From positions 1-25,215 of the forward strand of contig CAKTWY010000012.1 of assembly GCA_934630445.1 (NCBI GenBank): a stretch of 25,215 nt of DNA, given 5' to 3'. Origin of the DNA: an uncultured Eubacteriales bacterium. Lineage in GTDB: Bacteria > Bacillota > Clostridia > Oscillospirales > Butyricicoccaceae. Position 1 is the first letter of the stretch. The number at the start of each line of letters is the position of its first letter. The position numbers and the translations under genes are program-made. Positions 14,137-21,823 of this stretch are shown here, one piece after another. The notes beneath the pieces were generated by a model that was not told where the DNA came from, searched no databases, and was given only the letters and a program-made list of their open reading frames with translations.

Positions 14137-16044
14137 ATGTCAAAAAAACAGAAAAAAATGCTTTGGCGCGTGATGATCAGCGCAATCCTGCTCGTCGCAG
14201 CAAAATTTCTGCCGTTTACAGGTATTTTCGAGCTTCTTGCATATCTTGTTCCTTACGCCATTATCGGTTGGGATGTGCTTTGGCGCGCGGCGCGCAATAT
14301 CGCGCATGGACAGGTCTTTGACGAAAATTTTCTCATGGCGCTCGCCACGATTGGAGCCTTTGCCACCAGCGAATATCCTGAGGCTGTCGCTGTCATGCTC
14401 TTTTACCAGATCGGCGAACTGTTCCAGAGCTACGCGGTGGGCCGTTCGCGCCAGTCGATTGCGGCACTGATGGATATCCGCCCCGATTATGCCAATATCG
14501 AAAAGGACGGAACGCTCATCCAGGTAGACCCCGACGAAGTCGCGGTGGGGGATATGATCGTCATCAGGCCCGGTGAAAAAATTCCGCTTGACGGCGTGGT
14601 CCTGGCGGGCACATCCACGGTCGACACCGCCGCGCTGACGGGCGAATCGCTCCCGCGCGATGTTGCCGAGGGAGACGATGTGATCAGCGGGTGTATCAAC
14701 CAGAGCGGATTGCTGCGCGTACAGGTGACGAAGGCGTTCGGTGAATCAACGGTCGCTAAGATTCTGGACCTCGTCGAAAATTCCAGCAGCAAAAAAGCGC
14801 GGGCTGAAAACTTTATTACAAAGTTTGCACGCTATTACACGCCCTGTGTCGTGATTGGCGCGCTGCTTCTGGCGCTCATCCCGCCGCTCTTTGTCGGCAG
14901 CTGGAGCGAGTGGATCCATCGTGCGCTGATCTTTCTCGTGATTTCCTGCCCCTGCGCGCTGGTTATCTCCGTGCCGCTCAGCTTTTTCGGCGGGATCGGC
15001 GGCGCTTCCAAATGCGGTATCCTCATAAAAGGCGGCAATTATTTAGAAAGCCTTGCGAATACGGAGATCGTCGTCTTTGACAAGACCGGTACGCTCACAA
15101 AGGGCGTGTTCAACGTAACGGCCATCCACCCGGACAAAGTGTCAGAAGCCGAGCTTTTGGAGCTCGCCGCTCTTGCGGAGAGCTATTCCAATCATCCGAT
15201 CTCGCGTTCGCTAAAAGAGGCGTACGATCAGGAGATCGACGCTTCGCGCATTCGTGATGCAGAGGAGCTTTCAGGCCGCGGCGTGCGCGCTGTAATTGAC
15301 GGAAAAACGGTCTGCGCTGGCAATGACAAGCTGATGGAACAAATCGGTGTTAAATGGCATCCGTGTCACCATGTAGGCACCACTGTACATGTGAGCGTGG
15401 ACGGCGTGTATGCCGGGCACATTGTCATTTCAGACGAGCTGAAGCCGGACGCAAAACATGCGATCTCCGCCCTCAAAGCGCTCGGCATCCGCAAGAGCGT
15501 GATGCTGACCGGCGACGCCGACGCCGTGGGGAGAAATGTCGCAGATGAGCTCGGCCTTGATGAAGTACACACGCAGCTCCTCCCCGCAGGGAAGGTCGAC
15601 TGTGTCGAAACGCTTCTGAAGGAAAAAACGGCCCGCGGCCGCCTTGCATTTGTCGGAGACGGCATTAACGACGCGCCCGTCCTGTCCAGGGCAGATATCG
15701 GTATCGCCATGGGCGCCATGGGCTCGGATGCCGCGATCGAAGCGGCTGACATCGTACTCATGGACGATAAACCGTCAAAAATTGCCACTGCGATCCATAT
15801 TGCGCAGAAGACGCTCCGCATCGTCAAGCAGAACATTGTGTTCGCCCTTGGGGTAAAGGCATTGGTGCTCATTCTCGGCGCTGCAGGAAAGGCCAGTATG
15901 TGGGAAGCGGTCTTTGCAGATGTCGGGGTGATGGTCATCGCGATCTTGAATGCGGCGCGCGCACTGAAAATTTCGGAATCGAAAGAGCAGCCTCCGTTTG
16001 AAAACGGCCCATTGCCGGAGAACGCCGTGGGAAAGGAAGAATAA
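14137..16044 (+). CDS. cadA: Zn2+/Cd2+/Pb2+-exporting P1B-2-type ATPase
   Basis: This 635-residue P-type ATPase pumps soft divalent metals out of the cell. Features in order: hydrophobic helices from about 11, the actuator motif TGES at 168-171, the membrane metal motif CPC at 271-273, the phosphorylation site DKTGT with Asp315, the HP motif SNHPIS at 351-356, TGDA at 458-461, and GDGINDAP at 507-514. The last membrane pair NIVFALGVKALVLIL...WEAVFADVGVMV carries Lys574 and Asp595, the residue pair that marks the Zn/Cd/Pb (P1B-2) subgroup. There is no N-terminal HMA domain; the 72-residue protein upstream replaces it. GGGGGGA precedes the ATG. Only one base separates the stop from the next ATG. 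Confidence 0.95.
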   Translation: MSKKQKKMLWRVMISAILLVAAKFLPFTGIFELLAYLVPYAIIGWDVLWRAARNIAHGQVFDENFLMALATIGAFATSEYPEAVAVMLFYQIGELFQSYAVGRSRQSIAALMDIRPDYANIEKDGTLIQVDPDEVAVGDMIVIRPGEKIPLDGVVLAGTSTVDTAALTGESLPRDVAEGDDVISGCINQSGLLRVQVTKAFGESTVAKILDLVENSSSKKARAENFITKFARYYTPCVVIGALLLALIPPLFVGSWSEWIHRALIFLVISCPCALVISVPLSFFGGIGGASKCGILIKGGNYLESLANTEIVVFDKTGTLTKGVFNVTAIHPDKVSEAELLELAALAESYSNHPISRSLKEAYDQEIDASRIRDAEELSGRGVRAVIDGKTVCAGNDKLMEQIGVKWHPCHHVGTTVHVSVDGVYAGHIVISDELKPDAKHAISALKALGIRKSVMLTGDADAVGRNVADELGLDEVHTQLLPAGKVDCVETLLKEKTARGRLAFVGDGINDAPVLSRADIGIAMGAMGSDAAIEAADIVLMDDKPSKIATAIHIAQKTLRIVKQNIVFALGVKALVLILGAAGKASMWEAVFADVGVMVIAILNAARALKISESKEQPPFENGPLPENAVGKEE

Positions 16045-16045
16045 T

Positions 16046-16774
16046 ATGCTTTCACTCGATCATGTGGCATGGTTTCTGCCTGACGGAGAAGAGATCATAA
16101 AAGATATCAGCCTCAATATCGCCGATGGAAAGCTCATCGTTGTGACGGGTCCAAACGGCGGCGGCAAAACAACACTGGCAAAGCTGATCGCCGGTCTTTT
16201 ACATCCGACGTCCGGTTCGATCGTTTTCAACGGCACCGACATCACACAAATGGATGTCACGCAGCGCGCAAAAAACGGAATCGCTTATGCGTTTCAGCAG
16301 CCTGTCCGCTTCAAGGGTCTTACCGTCAAAGATATGCTGGAGCTCGCGGCCGGCAGTGCGCTGACAGATGAGGCACTGTGTGATCTGCTCGGAAAAGTAG
16401 GCCTTTGCGCCAACGAATATCTTGCGCGCGAGCTGAGTGCGACGCTCTCCGGCGGGGAGATCAAGCGCATAGAGATCGCCAGCGTTCTCGCACGCCGCGC
16501 GAAGCTTTCCATCTTTGATGAGCCGGAAGCCGGCATCGACCTGTGGAGCTTCGCCAGACTGGTGGAGACGTTTGAAGATCTGCGGCGTGAAGGGCGCGGA
16601 ACGCTGCTCGTCATTTCGCATCAGGAGCGCATCCTCGCGATCGCCGACGAAATCATCGTCATCGCTGACGGGCGCGTGCGCGCTGCGGGCGAGCGGGAAG
16701 AGATTCTTCCGCAGCTCCTCACAGGAGAAAAAGCTTCGCGCTGCCCGCTCGGGAAGGAGGCCGTGAAAGCATGA
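16046..16774 (+). CDS. smsC: SufC-like ATPase of a minimal (SMS-type) Fe-S assembly system
   Basis: This 242-residue ABC-type ATPase has Walker A GPNGGGKT at 35-42, a Q-loop in AYAFQQPVRF, signature LSGGE at 134-138, Walker B LSIFDEPEAGID at 154-165, and switch His192. These are SufC-like features, and no permease is nearby; the partner is a SufB/D-like protein overlapping by four bases, so this powers a cytoplasmic Fe-S scaffold and not transport. The two-gene sufC-sufB form without sufD, sufS or sufU matches the ancestral SMS (SUF-like minimal) system. ATG 16046 was preferred over an upstream in-frame ATG inside cadA because AAAGGAAG precedes it. It is joined to cadA by a one-base gap. Confidence 0.88.
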   Translation: MLSLDHVAWFLPDGEEIIKDISLNIADGKLIVVTGPNGGGKTTLAKLIAGLLHPTSGSIVFNGTDITQMDVTQRAKNGIAYAFQQPVRFKGLTVKDMLELAAGSALTDEALCDLLGKVGLCANEYLARELSATLSGGEIKRIEIASVLARRAKLSIFDEPEAGIDLWSFARLVETFEDLRREGRGTLLVISHQERILAIADEIIVIADGRVRAAGEREEILPQLLTGEKASRCPLGKEAVKA

Positions 16775-17688
16775 AAAAAATGACGCAGGAGCTGCTTCGC
16801 CTGATCTCCGATTGGAAAGGGGAGTTTCGCGGCGCTTACAACATCCGTGAAGACGGCCTCTGTGCCGGCCGCCAGTCCTCCGAGCATATCAGGATCGAAT
16901 CAAAGTCCGATGCCCCCGGCCTCGTCATTCACGTTGATCCGGGAACAAAGGGCGAAACAGTATACATCCCCGCTTGCGTAACGCACGGAGATGTCGACGA
17001 TCTCGTCTACAATGATTTTTATATCGGCGCAGGTGCGGATGTAACGATCGTCGCCGGCTGCGGCGTTCACAATGAAGGCGAGGAAGAAGCGCGGCACAAC
17101 GGCATTCATCGCTTCTTTCTGGAAAACGGCGCGCATGTGCTTTACCAGGAAAAGCACATCGGAACCGGCGGCGGCAGCGGCGCGCGGCGCATCGACCCGG
17201 TGACGGAAGCGGTTCTGAAAGAGGATGCACAGCTCGAGATGGATACCGTGCAGCTGAGCGGGGTGGACAGCACCATGCGCCGGACGAGCGCCACACTTGC
17301 CGCCCGTGCAAAACTCATCGTGCGCGAGCGCATCATGACTGATGGGGAGGAGCGTGCGAACACGCAGTTTGAAGTGACGCTTGCCGGCGAAGATTCCGGC
17401 GCGGACCTGACTTCGCGCTCCGTCGCCAAAGGTAATTCTCATCAGGAATTCCGCTCCCGTATGCGCGGGATGGCGCGCTGCACCGGGCATTCCGAATGCG
17501 ACGCTATTCTTGCTGGAAGCGGCACCGTTCTCGCCGAGCCCGCGCTCGAAGCCGGGCATATTGACGCGGCGCTGATCCATGAGGCCGCGATCGGTAAGAT
17601 CGCCGGCGAACAGATTCTCAAGCTTCGTACTCTGGGCCTCACGGAGGAGCAGGCGGAAGCGCGCATTATCGCCGGTTTTTTGCGGTAA
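16771..17688 (+). CDS. smsB: SufB/SufD-family Fe-S cluster scaffold protein (SMS-type)
   Basis: This 305-residue right-handed beta-helix-type protein of the SufB/SufD family is shorter than classic SufB (about 470). Family motifs are GCGVHNEGEEEARHNGIHRF at 96-115, LSGVDSTMRRTSATL at 162-176, TSRSVAKGNSHQEF at 214-227, GHSECDAIL at 239-247, and the nearly invariant IHEAAIGKIAGEQILKLRTL at 269-288. Cysteines at 31, 69, 97, 237 and 243 are candidates for cluster or sulfur binding. It would dimerise with the SufC-like ATPase to build Fe-S clusters. The ATG overlaps the smsC stop (ATGA), and a terminator follows the stop. Confidence 0.9.
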   Translation: MKKMTQELLRLISDWKGEFRGAYNIREDGLCAGRQSSEHIRIESKSDAPGLVIHVDPGTKGETVYIPACVTHGDVDDLVYNDFYIGAGADVTIVAGCGVHNEGEEEARHNGIHRFFLENGAHVLYQEKHIGTGGGSGARRIDPVTEAVLKEDAQLEMDTVQLSGVDSTMRRTSATLAARAKLIVRERIMTDGEERANTQFEVTLAGEDSGADLTSRSVAKGNSHQEFRSRMRGMARCTGHSECDAILAGSGTVLAEPALEAGHIDAALIHEAAIGKIAGEQILKLRTLGLTEEQAEARIIAGFLR

Positions 17689-17712
17689 ATACCAGCTGAA
17701 TATCTGCCTCAG

Positions 17713-17744
17713 GAGAGCGGACCTGTCAGGCCCGCTCTCTTTTT
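17713..17744 (+). terminator. Terminator of the cad-sms operon
   Basis: GAGAGCGG (17713-17720) pairs with CCGCTCTC (17732-17739), with an inner CCT/AGG pairing and five T directly after. There is no comparable terminator between cadC and this point. Confidence 0.88.
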
Positions 17745-17746
17745 GG

Positions 17747-17799
17747 TTGTAAAGAGCGCAAGGAAATGATACAATATTTTTTACCACCAAATCGGTGGT
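17747..17799 (+). promoter_or_regulatory. Promoter and leader hairpin of tgt
   Basis: TTGTAA (17747-17752), 17 bases, TACAAT (17770-17775). Just downstream ACCACC-AAATC-GGTGGT (17783-17799) is a short dyad at or after the transcription start: an operator or small leader hairpin. I see no preQ1 riboswitch. Confidence 0.5.
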
Positions 17800-17837
17800 C
17801 CTATTTTAACAATACTGCCAATGCGGAGGTTCGCAAT

Positions 17838-18980
17838 ATGTTTGAAGTGATAAAAACAGAAGGCGCGGCGCGGCGCGGGCGCTTCACATGCGCACACGGC
17901 ACAGCGCAGACGCCTGTTTTCATGAACGTCGGCACACAGGCCGCGATCAAGGGCGCGCTTGACGCGGAGGATCTTTGCCGGATTGGCTGTCAGATCGAGC
18001 TTTCCAATACATACCATCTTCATCTGCGTCCAGGCGATCAGATCGTGCGCAAACTCGGCGGACTGCATCGTTTTATGAACTGGGATCGCCCCATTCTGAC
18101 CGACAGCGGCGGATTTCAGGTCTTTTCTCTTGCATCCCTTCGAAAAATTCGTGAGGAAGGCGTTTATTTTTCCTCTCATATCGACGGGCGCAAAATATTT
18201 ATGGGTCCGGAGGAGAGCATGCGCATCCAGTCCCATTTAGGCTCTGACATCGCAATGGCGTTTGACGAGTGCGTGGAAAACCCTTCGACATATGAATATG
18301 TAAAAGATTCCTGCGCGCGTACGGAGCGGTGGCTTGAACGCTGCAAGGTGGAAAACGCGCGCCTGAATGCGCTCGAGGATACGGTGAACCCGCAGCAGAT
18401 GCTCTTCGGCATCAATCAGGGCGGAATTTACCGCGACCTGCGCATGGAAAACATGAAGCGCATTGCCGAGCTCGACCTGCCCGGTTATGCGATCGGCGGC
18501 CTTGCCGTTGGAGAGCCGACGCAAACCATGTACGAGATTATTGAGGCGGTTGTACCATATGCGCCGATCGATAAGCCGCGCTATTTGATGGGCGTGGGCA
18601 CACCGTCCAACATCATCGAAGGCGTGGCGCGCGGCATCGACTTTTTTGACTGCGTCATGCCTGCGCGCAATGCCCGGCATGGCCACCTGTTCACATGGAA
18701 AGGCATTATCAATATCAAAAACGCCCGGTATGAGACGGACGATGCGCCGATCGATGAATCCTGCGGCTGCCCAACCTGCCGTAGCCATTCGCGTGCCTAT
18801 CTGCGCCATCTTTTTAAAGCGGAAGAGATGCTTGCCATGCGTCTGGCCGTCCTGCATAATCTGTATTTTTATAACGAACTGATGCAGAAAATCCGCGATG
18901 CGCTTGACGAGGACCGCTTTGGCGCATTCCGGAATAAATGGTCGCAGGCACTCAGCCGCCGCGTTGAATCTGCGTTGTGA
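17838..18980 (+). CDS. tgt: tRNA-guanine transglycosylase
   Basis: This 380-residue TIM-barrel enzyme exchanges guanine 34 for preQ1 in tRNAs with GUN anticodons, the step before QueA. It has LSNTYHLHLRPG at 55-66, TDSGGFQVFSL with the general base region at 88-98, MAFDEC at 140-145, GGIYRDLR at 195-202, GGLAVGEPT at 220-228, YLMGVGTP at 249-256, DFFDCVMPARNARHG at 268-282, and the zinc ligands in CGCPTC (309, 311, 314) with His340. The start at 17838 follows GGAGGT by eight bases; an in-frame ATG at 17766 lies in the promoter. tgt followed by yajC is a widely conserved order. Confidence 0.97.
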   Translation: MFEVIKTEGAARRGRFTCAHGTAQTPVFMNVGTQAAIKGALDAEDLCRIGCQIELSNTYHLHLRPGDQIVRKLGGLHRFMNWDRPILTDSGGFQVFSLASLRKIREEGVYFSSHIDGRKIFMGPEESMRIQSHLGSDIAMAFDECVENPSTYEYVKDSCARTERWLERCKVENARLNALEDTVNPQQMLFGINQGGIYRDLRMENMKRIAELDLPGYAIGGLAVGEPTQTMYEIIEAVVPYAPIDKPRYLMGVGTPSNIIEGVARGIDFFDCVMPARNARHGHLFTWKGIINIKNARYETDDAPIDESCGCPTCRSHSRAYLRHLFKAEEMLAMRLAVLHNLYFYNELMQKIRDALDEDRFGAFRNKWSQALSRRVESAL

Positions 18981-19014
18981 TTTGATTGCGCACATAAATT
19001 ATTTGCAAAAAGGC

Positions 19015-19043
19015 TTGTAAACCGTCTGGTATTTTTATATAAT
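19015..19043 (+). promoter_or_regulatory. Predicted promoter upstream of yajC
   Basis: TTGTAA (19015-19020), 17 bases, perfect TATAAT (19038-19043), 30 bases before the yajC ATG. It may drive yajC, the TIGR04086-type gene, scfA and scfB independently of tgt. Confidence 0.6.
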
Positions 19044-19073
19044 TATATAGATTAATTTTGGAGGTGCACGTAA

Positions 19074-19394
19074 ATGTACTCTTTTTTAACTGCCAGCGCT
19101 CCGGCTGAGGTAAGCGGAGCTTCTGCGATCGTCGGATTTGTCCTTCCTCTGGTCCTGATGATTGCGATTTTCTACTTCATGCTCATCCGTCCGCAGCGTA
19201 AGAGAGATAAGGCGGAAGCGCAGATGCGCAACTCTCTGGAGGTCGGCGATGTTGTGACCACCATCGGCGGCATCGTTGGACGCGTATGCAATATCAAGGA
19301 TGATATCATCACCGTTGAGACCGGCGCCGACCGCGTGAAGATTCGCTTCAACCGCTGGGCGATCCGCTCGAAGGAGACTGTTTCCGAGGATTGA
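19074..19394 (+). CDS. yajC: Preprotein translocase subunit YajC
   Basis: This 106-residue protein has one membrane helix (about 20-41, IVGFVLPLVLMIAIFYFMLI), then the signature RPQRKRDKAEAQMRNSLEVG and DVVTTIGGIVGRVCNIKDD. YajC accompanies the SecDF part of the Sec translocase. GGAGGTGC precedes the ATG. The position just after tgt is typical. Confidence 0.95.
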   Translation: MYSFLTASAPAEVSGASAIVGFVLPLVLMIAIFYFMLIRPQRKRDKAEAQMRNSLEVGDVVTTIGGIVGRVCNIKDDIITVETGADRVKIRFNRWAIRSKETVSED

Positions 19395-19489
19395 TGCATC
19401 CTCGCGTCTTTTATGTCCTTTCAGTTCTTGAACCTGTCTTTTCCGCATAAGGATTGTAATAATCTGAATGATGCGGGAGGGTATCTTTT

Positions 19490-19894
19490 ATGTCCAAGAA
19501 CGAACGGACAGGGAAGGCGGGCGGCCTGCCGCTAACGCTTCTGAAGGCGCTGTGTATCGGGCTGGTTGTGATGGTTGTTCTGACGGCGCTCACCGCGCTC
19601 GGCATCTCGAAAGAGCTTTTGCCGGAGGCGGCATTTTCTGTGGCGCCGTATGTCATTTCTGCGCTGTCCGTTATCGTGTGCGCGCTTTTTGCAGCGCGCC
19701 GACACGGCGCGAAGCCGGTTCCGATCGGCGCGCTGAGCGGACTGATTTTTACCCTGACGCTTTATATTTTCGGCCTACTGCTGCCCAAAGTTTCATTTTC
19801 TCCGCCGGTTTTTTTCTCGCTGTTGGCGCTGAACCTTGTGTGCGGCGCGCTTGGCGGTCTGCCGGCTGCAAATACCAGGAGAAGAAAATATTAG
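19490..19894 (+). CDS. TIGR04086-type small membrane protein
   Basis: This 134-residue protein has about four hydrophobic helices (LLKALCIGLVVMVVLTALTA, FSVAPYVISALSVIVCALFA, GALSGLIFTLTLYIFGLLLP, FFSLLALNLVCGALGGL) and a basic C-terminus. Length, topology and position between yajC and the SCIFF precursor fit the TIGR04086 family, which is of unknown function and typically sits beside SCIFF genes in Clostridia. GGGAGGG lies before the ATG. Its TAG stop overlaps the ribosome site of scfA. Confidence 0.8.
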   Translation: MSKNERTGKAGGLPLTLLKALCIGLVVMVVLTALTALGISKELLPEAAFSVAPYVISALSVIVCALFAARRHGAKPVPIGALSGLIFTLTLYIFGLLLPKVSFSPPVFFSLLALNLVCGALGGLPAANTRRRKY

Positions 19895-19907
19895 GAGGTG
19901 TAAATCT

Positions 19908-20051
19908 ATGAAACATATTACCACGCTTAGCGGCGCCTGCCTGAAAAACAGCGCCTCCAAGGCTGGCTGCGGCGAATGCCAGACATCCTGCCAGTCCGCG
20001 TGCAAAACGTCCTGCACAGTCGCAAATCAGAAGTGCGAAAACAGAAAGTAA
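19908..20051 (+). CDS. scfA: SCIFF (six-cysteine) ranthipeptide precursor
   Basis: This 47-residue precursor is too short for most gene callers. The canonical core is CGECQTSCQSACKTSC followed by TVANQKCEN: six cysteines at 21, 24, 28, 32, 36 and 43. A seventh, Cys11 in LSGACLKN, lies in the leader part. SCIFF peptides are nearly universal in Clostridia and are modified by an adjacent radical SAM enzyme, which makes a thioether to a Thr or other alpha-carbon. Their biological role is still debated. AGGAGGTG ends about eight bases before the ATG, so expression is probably high. A stable hairpin separates the gene from the maturase gene. Confidence 0.95.
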   Translation: MKHITTLSGACLKNSASKAGCGECQTSCQSACKTSCTVANQKCENRK

Positions 20052-20067
20052 GATACGTTTTCAGCAG

Positions 20068-20098
20068 ACGGGGGGGCGGCGTGCAGCCGCCCTCCCGT
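20068..20098 (+). other. Intercistronic hairpin between scfA and scfB
   Basis: The 13-base arms 20068-20080 and 20086-20098 pair with a single G-U, around a GTGCA loop. No T-run follows. The stem could protect the scfA message or partly stop transcription, giving more precursor than maturase. Confidence 0.65.
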
Positions 20099-20125
20099 TA
20101 TGCGTGAACGGGGATGGAGAAGGAC

Positions 20126-21505
20126 ATGCTACATCGATACAGTATGAAGGGCATCAACATCGTGATTGATGTCAACAGCGGCGCCGTGCACGTGCTCGAC
20201 GATGCCGCGTATAAGCTTACGGAATTTTTGACCGCCTCCATGTGCGAGGAATGCCCCGAGGAGCTCTATGAAACCATGCGCGGCAAATTGGACCGCTGTG
20301 AAATCAAAGAGGCATACAGCGAGCTTTACGACCTGTACAAGCATGGTATGCTTTTTGCAGACGACGCATACATCGACCTTGAAACAGTCATGCCGAAAGG
20401 CGCGCCGATCAAGGCGCTCTGCCTGCATGTTTCTCACGACTGCAACCTCCGCTGCAAATACTGCTTTGCCTCGACGGGCGACTTCGGCACCGGGCGGCTG
20501 ACCATGACGCCGGAAACAGCCCGCCGTGCGATCGACTTTGTGATCGAGCGCTCCGGGAAGCGCCACAATATCGAAGTCGACTTTTTCGGCGGTGAGCCGT
20601 TGATGGCCTTCGACACCGTGCGCAAAACAGTCGAATACGCCAAAGAACAGGCAAAGCTGCATGATAAACATTTCCGCTTTACCATTACGACCAACGGCGT
20701 GCTGCTCGATGAGCAGAAGGATGCCTATATCAACGATGAAATGTCGAATGTCGTGCTCTCGCTCGACGGATGCCGCGAGACCAATGACAAAATGCGCAAG
20801 ACGATCGACGGCCGCGGCAGCTTTGACGTTGTGGCGCCAAAGTTCCAAAAGCTGATCGCAGGCCGCTCCAAGGATAAGGATTATTATGTACGCGGTACCT
20901 TTACACGTGAAAATCTGGATTTTGTGAAAGATATCAACGCGTTTCGCGCGCTCGGCTTTGATCAGATTTCGGTTGAGCCGGTCGTCGCCGCCGACGGCTG
21001 CGGCTATGAACTGCGCCGCGAAGATCTTCCCGCTATTTTTGCGGAGTATGAACGCCTTTGCGACGAAATGCTCGCCTGCGCCGGCACGGACAGCGATTTT
21101 AACTTTTTCCATTTTATGATCGACCTCGATCAGGGGCCTTGTGTCATTAAACGCCTGCGCGGCTGCGGTGCAGGGTCTGAATACGTCGCCATCACGCCGG
21201 AAGGGGATATCTATCCCTGCCATCAGTTTGTCGGCAAAGCCGAATACAAGATGGGCAACGTCTATGATCAGACGTTTGACCGCGACATGTCCGACCGCTT
21301 TGCCTCCATCAACGTCTATACCCGCAAAAAGTGCGGCGATTGCTGGGCGAAGTTCTATTGCAGCGGCGGATGCAGCGCAGCAAACCTCAACATGAGCGGG
21401 GATATCAACGAGCCCTATGCTCTGGGCTGTGAAATGGAACGCAAACGCATTGAATGTGCGATCTATCTGAAAGCCGCGCTTGCCGCACGCAGCGCTCAGA
21501 AGTAA
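20126..21505 (+). CDS. scfB: Radical SAM SCIFF peptide maturase (thioether-forming)
   Basis: This 459-residue enzyme has an N-terminal RRE-like peptide-binding region (about 1-85, MLHRYSMKGINIVIDVNSGA...) and a radical SAM core with CNLRCKYC (Cys106, 110, 113) and DFFGGEP at 152-158. The C-terminal SPASM domain holds auxiliary clusters (Cys339, 347, 365, 403, 406, 412, 416, 435). It forms thioether links in the ScfA peptide. The start at 20126 follows GGAGAAGG and matches the family's N-terminus; the ATG at 20114 has no properly spaced ribosome site. A 494-codon open frame on the opposite strand is a composition shadow. Confidence 0.96.
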   Translation: MLHRYSMKGINIVIDVNSGAVHVLDDAAYKLTEFLTASMCEECPEELYETMRGKLDRCEIKEAYSELYDLYKHGMLFADDAYIDLETVMPKGAPIKALCLHVSHDCNLRCKYCFASTGDFGTGRLTMTPETARRAIDFVIERSGKRHNIEVDFFGGEPLMAFDTVRKTVEYAKEQAKLHDKHFRFTITTNGVLLDEQKDAYINDEMSNVVLSLDGCRETNDKMRKTIDGRGSFDVVAPKFQKLIAGRSKDKDYYVRGTFTRENLDFVKDINAFRALGFDQISVEPVVAADGCGYELRREDLPAIFAEYERLCDEMLACAGTDSDFNFFHFMIDLDQGPCVIKRLRGCGAGSEYVAITPEGDIYPCHQFVGKAEYKMGNVYDQTFDRDMSDRFASINVYTRKKCGDCWAKFYCSGGCSAANLNMSGDINEPYALGCEMERKRIECAIYLKAALAARSAQK

Positions 21506-21554
21506 TGCCGTCCGAACGGGCAATCCTGCCGGCAGGGAAGTGTTCTGAAATGAT

Positions 21555-21590
21555 AAAAAGCGGGGTGCTGTCATCAGACCCCGCTTTTTT
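21555..21590 (+). terminator. Terminator of scfB
   Basis: AAAAAGCGGGGT pairs with ACCCCGCTTTTT across a loop holding a small CTG/CAG stem. It ends in six T and, having A and T flanks, can act in both directions. Confidence 0.88.
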
Positions 21591-21685
21591 ATACCCTGCA
21601 CAATGCCTCCCATAATCTCTGAATACCATACATTTCAGCTGCTTTTCATGAGAACATGTGTTTGTCAAGCGCCTTCAGTTGCGCA

Positions 21686-21729
21686 GTTTACATAATTATG
21701 TTTACATAAGTTTTCACAGTATTTACAAA
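21686..21729 (+). promoter_or_regulatory. Promoter and repeat cluster upstream of proC
   Basis: GTTTACATAA occurs twice with a 14-base period (21686-21695, 21700-21709), and ACATAATTATGT (21690-21701) is a perfect palindrome linking them. TTTACA (21701-21706), 17 bases, TACAAA (21724-21729) is a plausible promoter whose -35 lies in the second repeat, so a bound regulator would compete with polymerase. Which regulator is unclear; it does not clearly match an arginine box. An alternative -10 is TATCAT at 21778. Otherwise 21591-21823 shows nothing I can support. Confidence 0.45.
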
Positions 21730-21823
21730 ATTTGAAAAACGGTGCCTGTTCATGTTGCAGTTTGGTCCACCTTGTTGTATCATTAATTTGTTATCGCGAT
21801 TTGATCTTTGGGAGGAAGCTTTC

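Noticed and set aside
16900..17790. 296-codon open frame antisense to smsB
   Set aside because: The plus-strand frame has all SufB/D motifs and a ribosome site; the antisense frame crosses the operon terminator.
17745..17837. preQ1 riboswitch before tgt
   Set aside because: Only a 6-bp dyad is present; the small C-rich loop and A-rich tail of preQ1-I riboswitches are not seen.
20129..21613. 494-codon open frame antisense to scfB
   Set aside because: It shows no recognisable motif, and the plus strand carries a complete radical SAM/SPASM enzyme. The open frame is a shadow of codon composition.
21591..21823. Small genes in the gap before proC
   Set aside because: The frames here lack ribosome sites and known motifs; the region is better explained as promoter and regulator sites.
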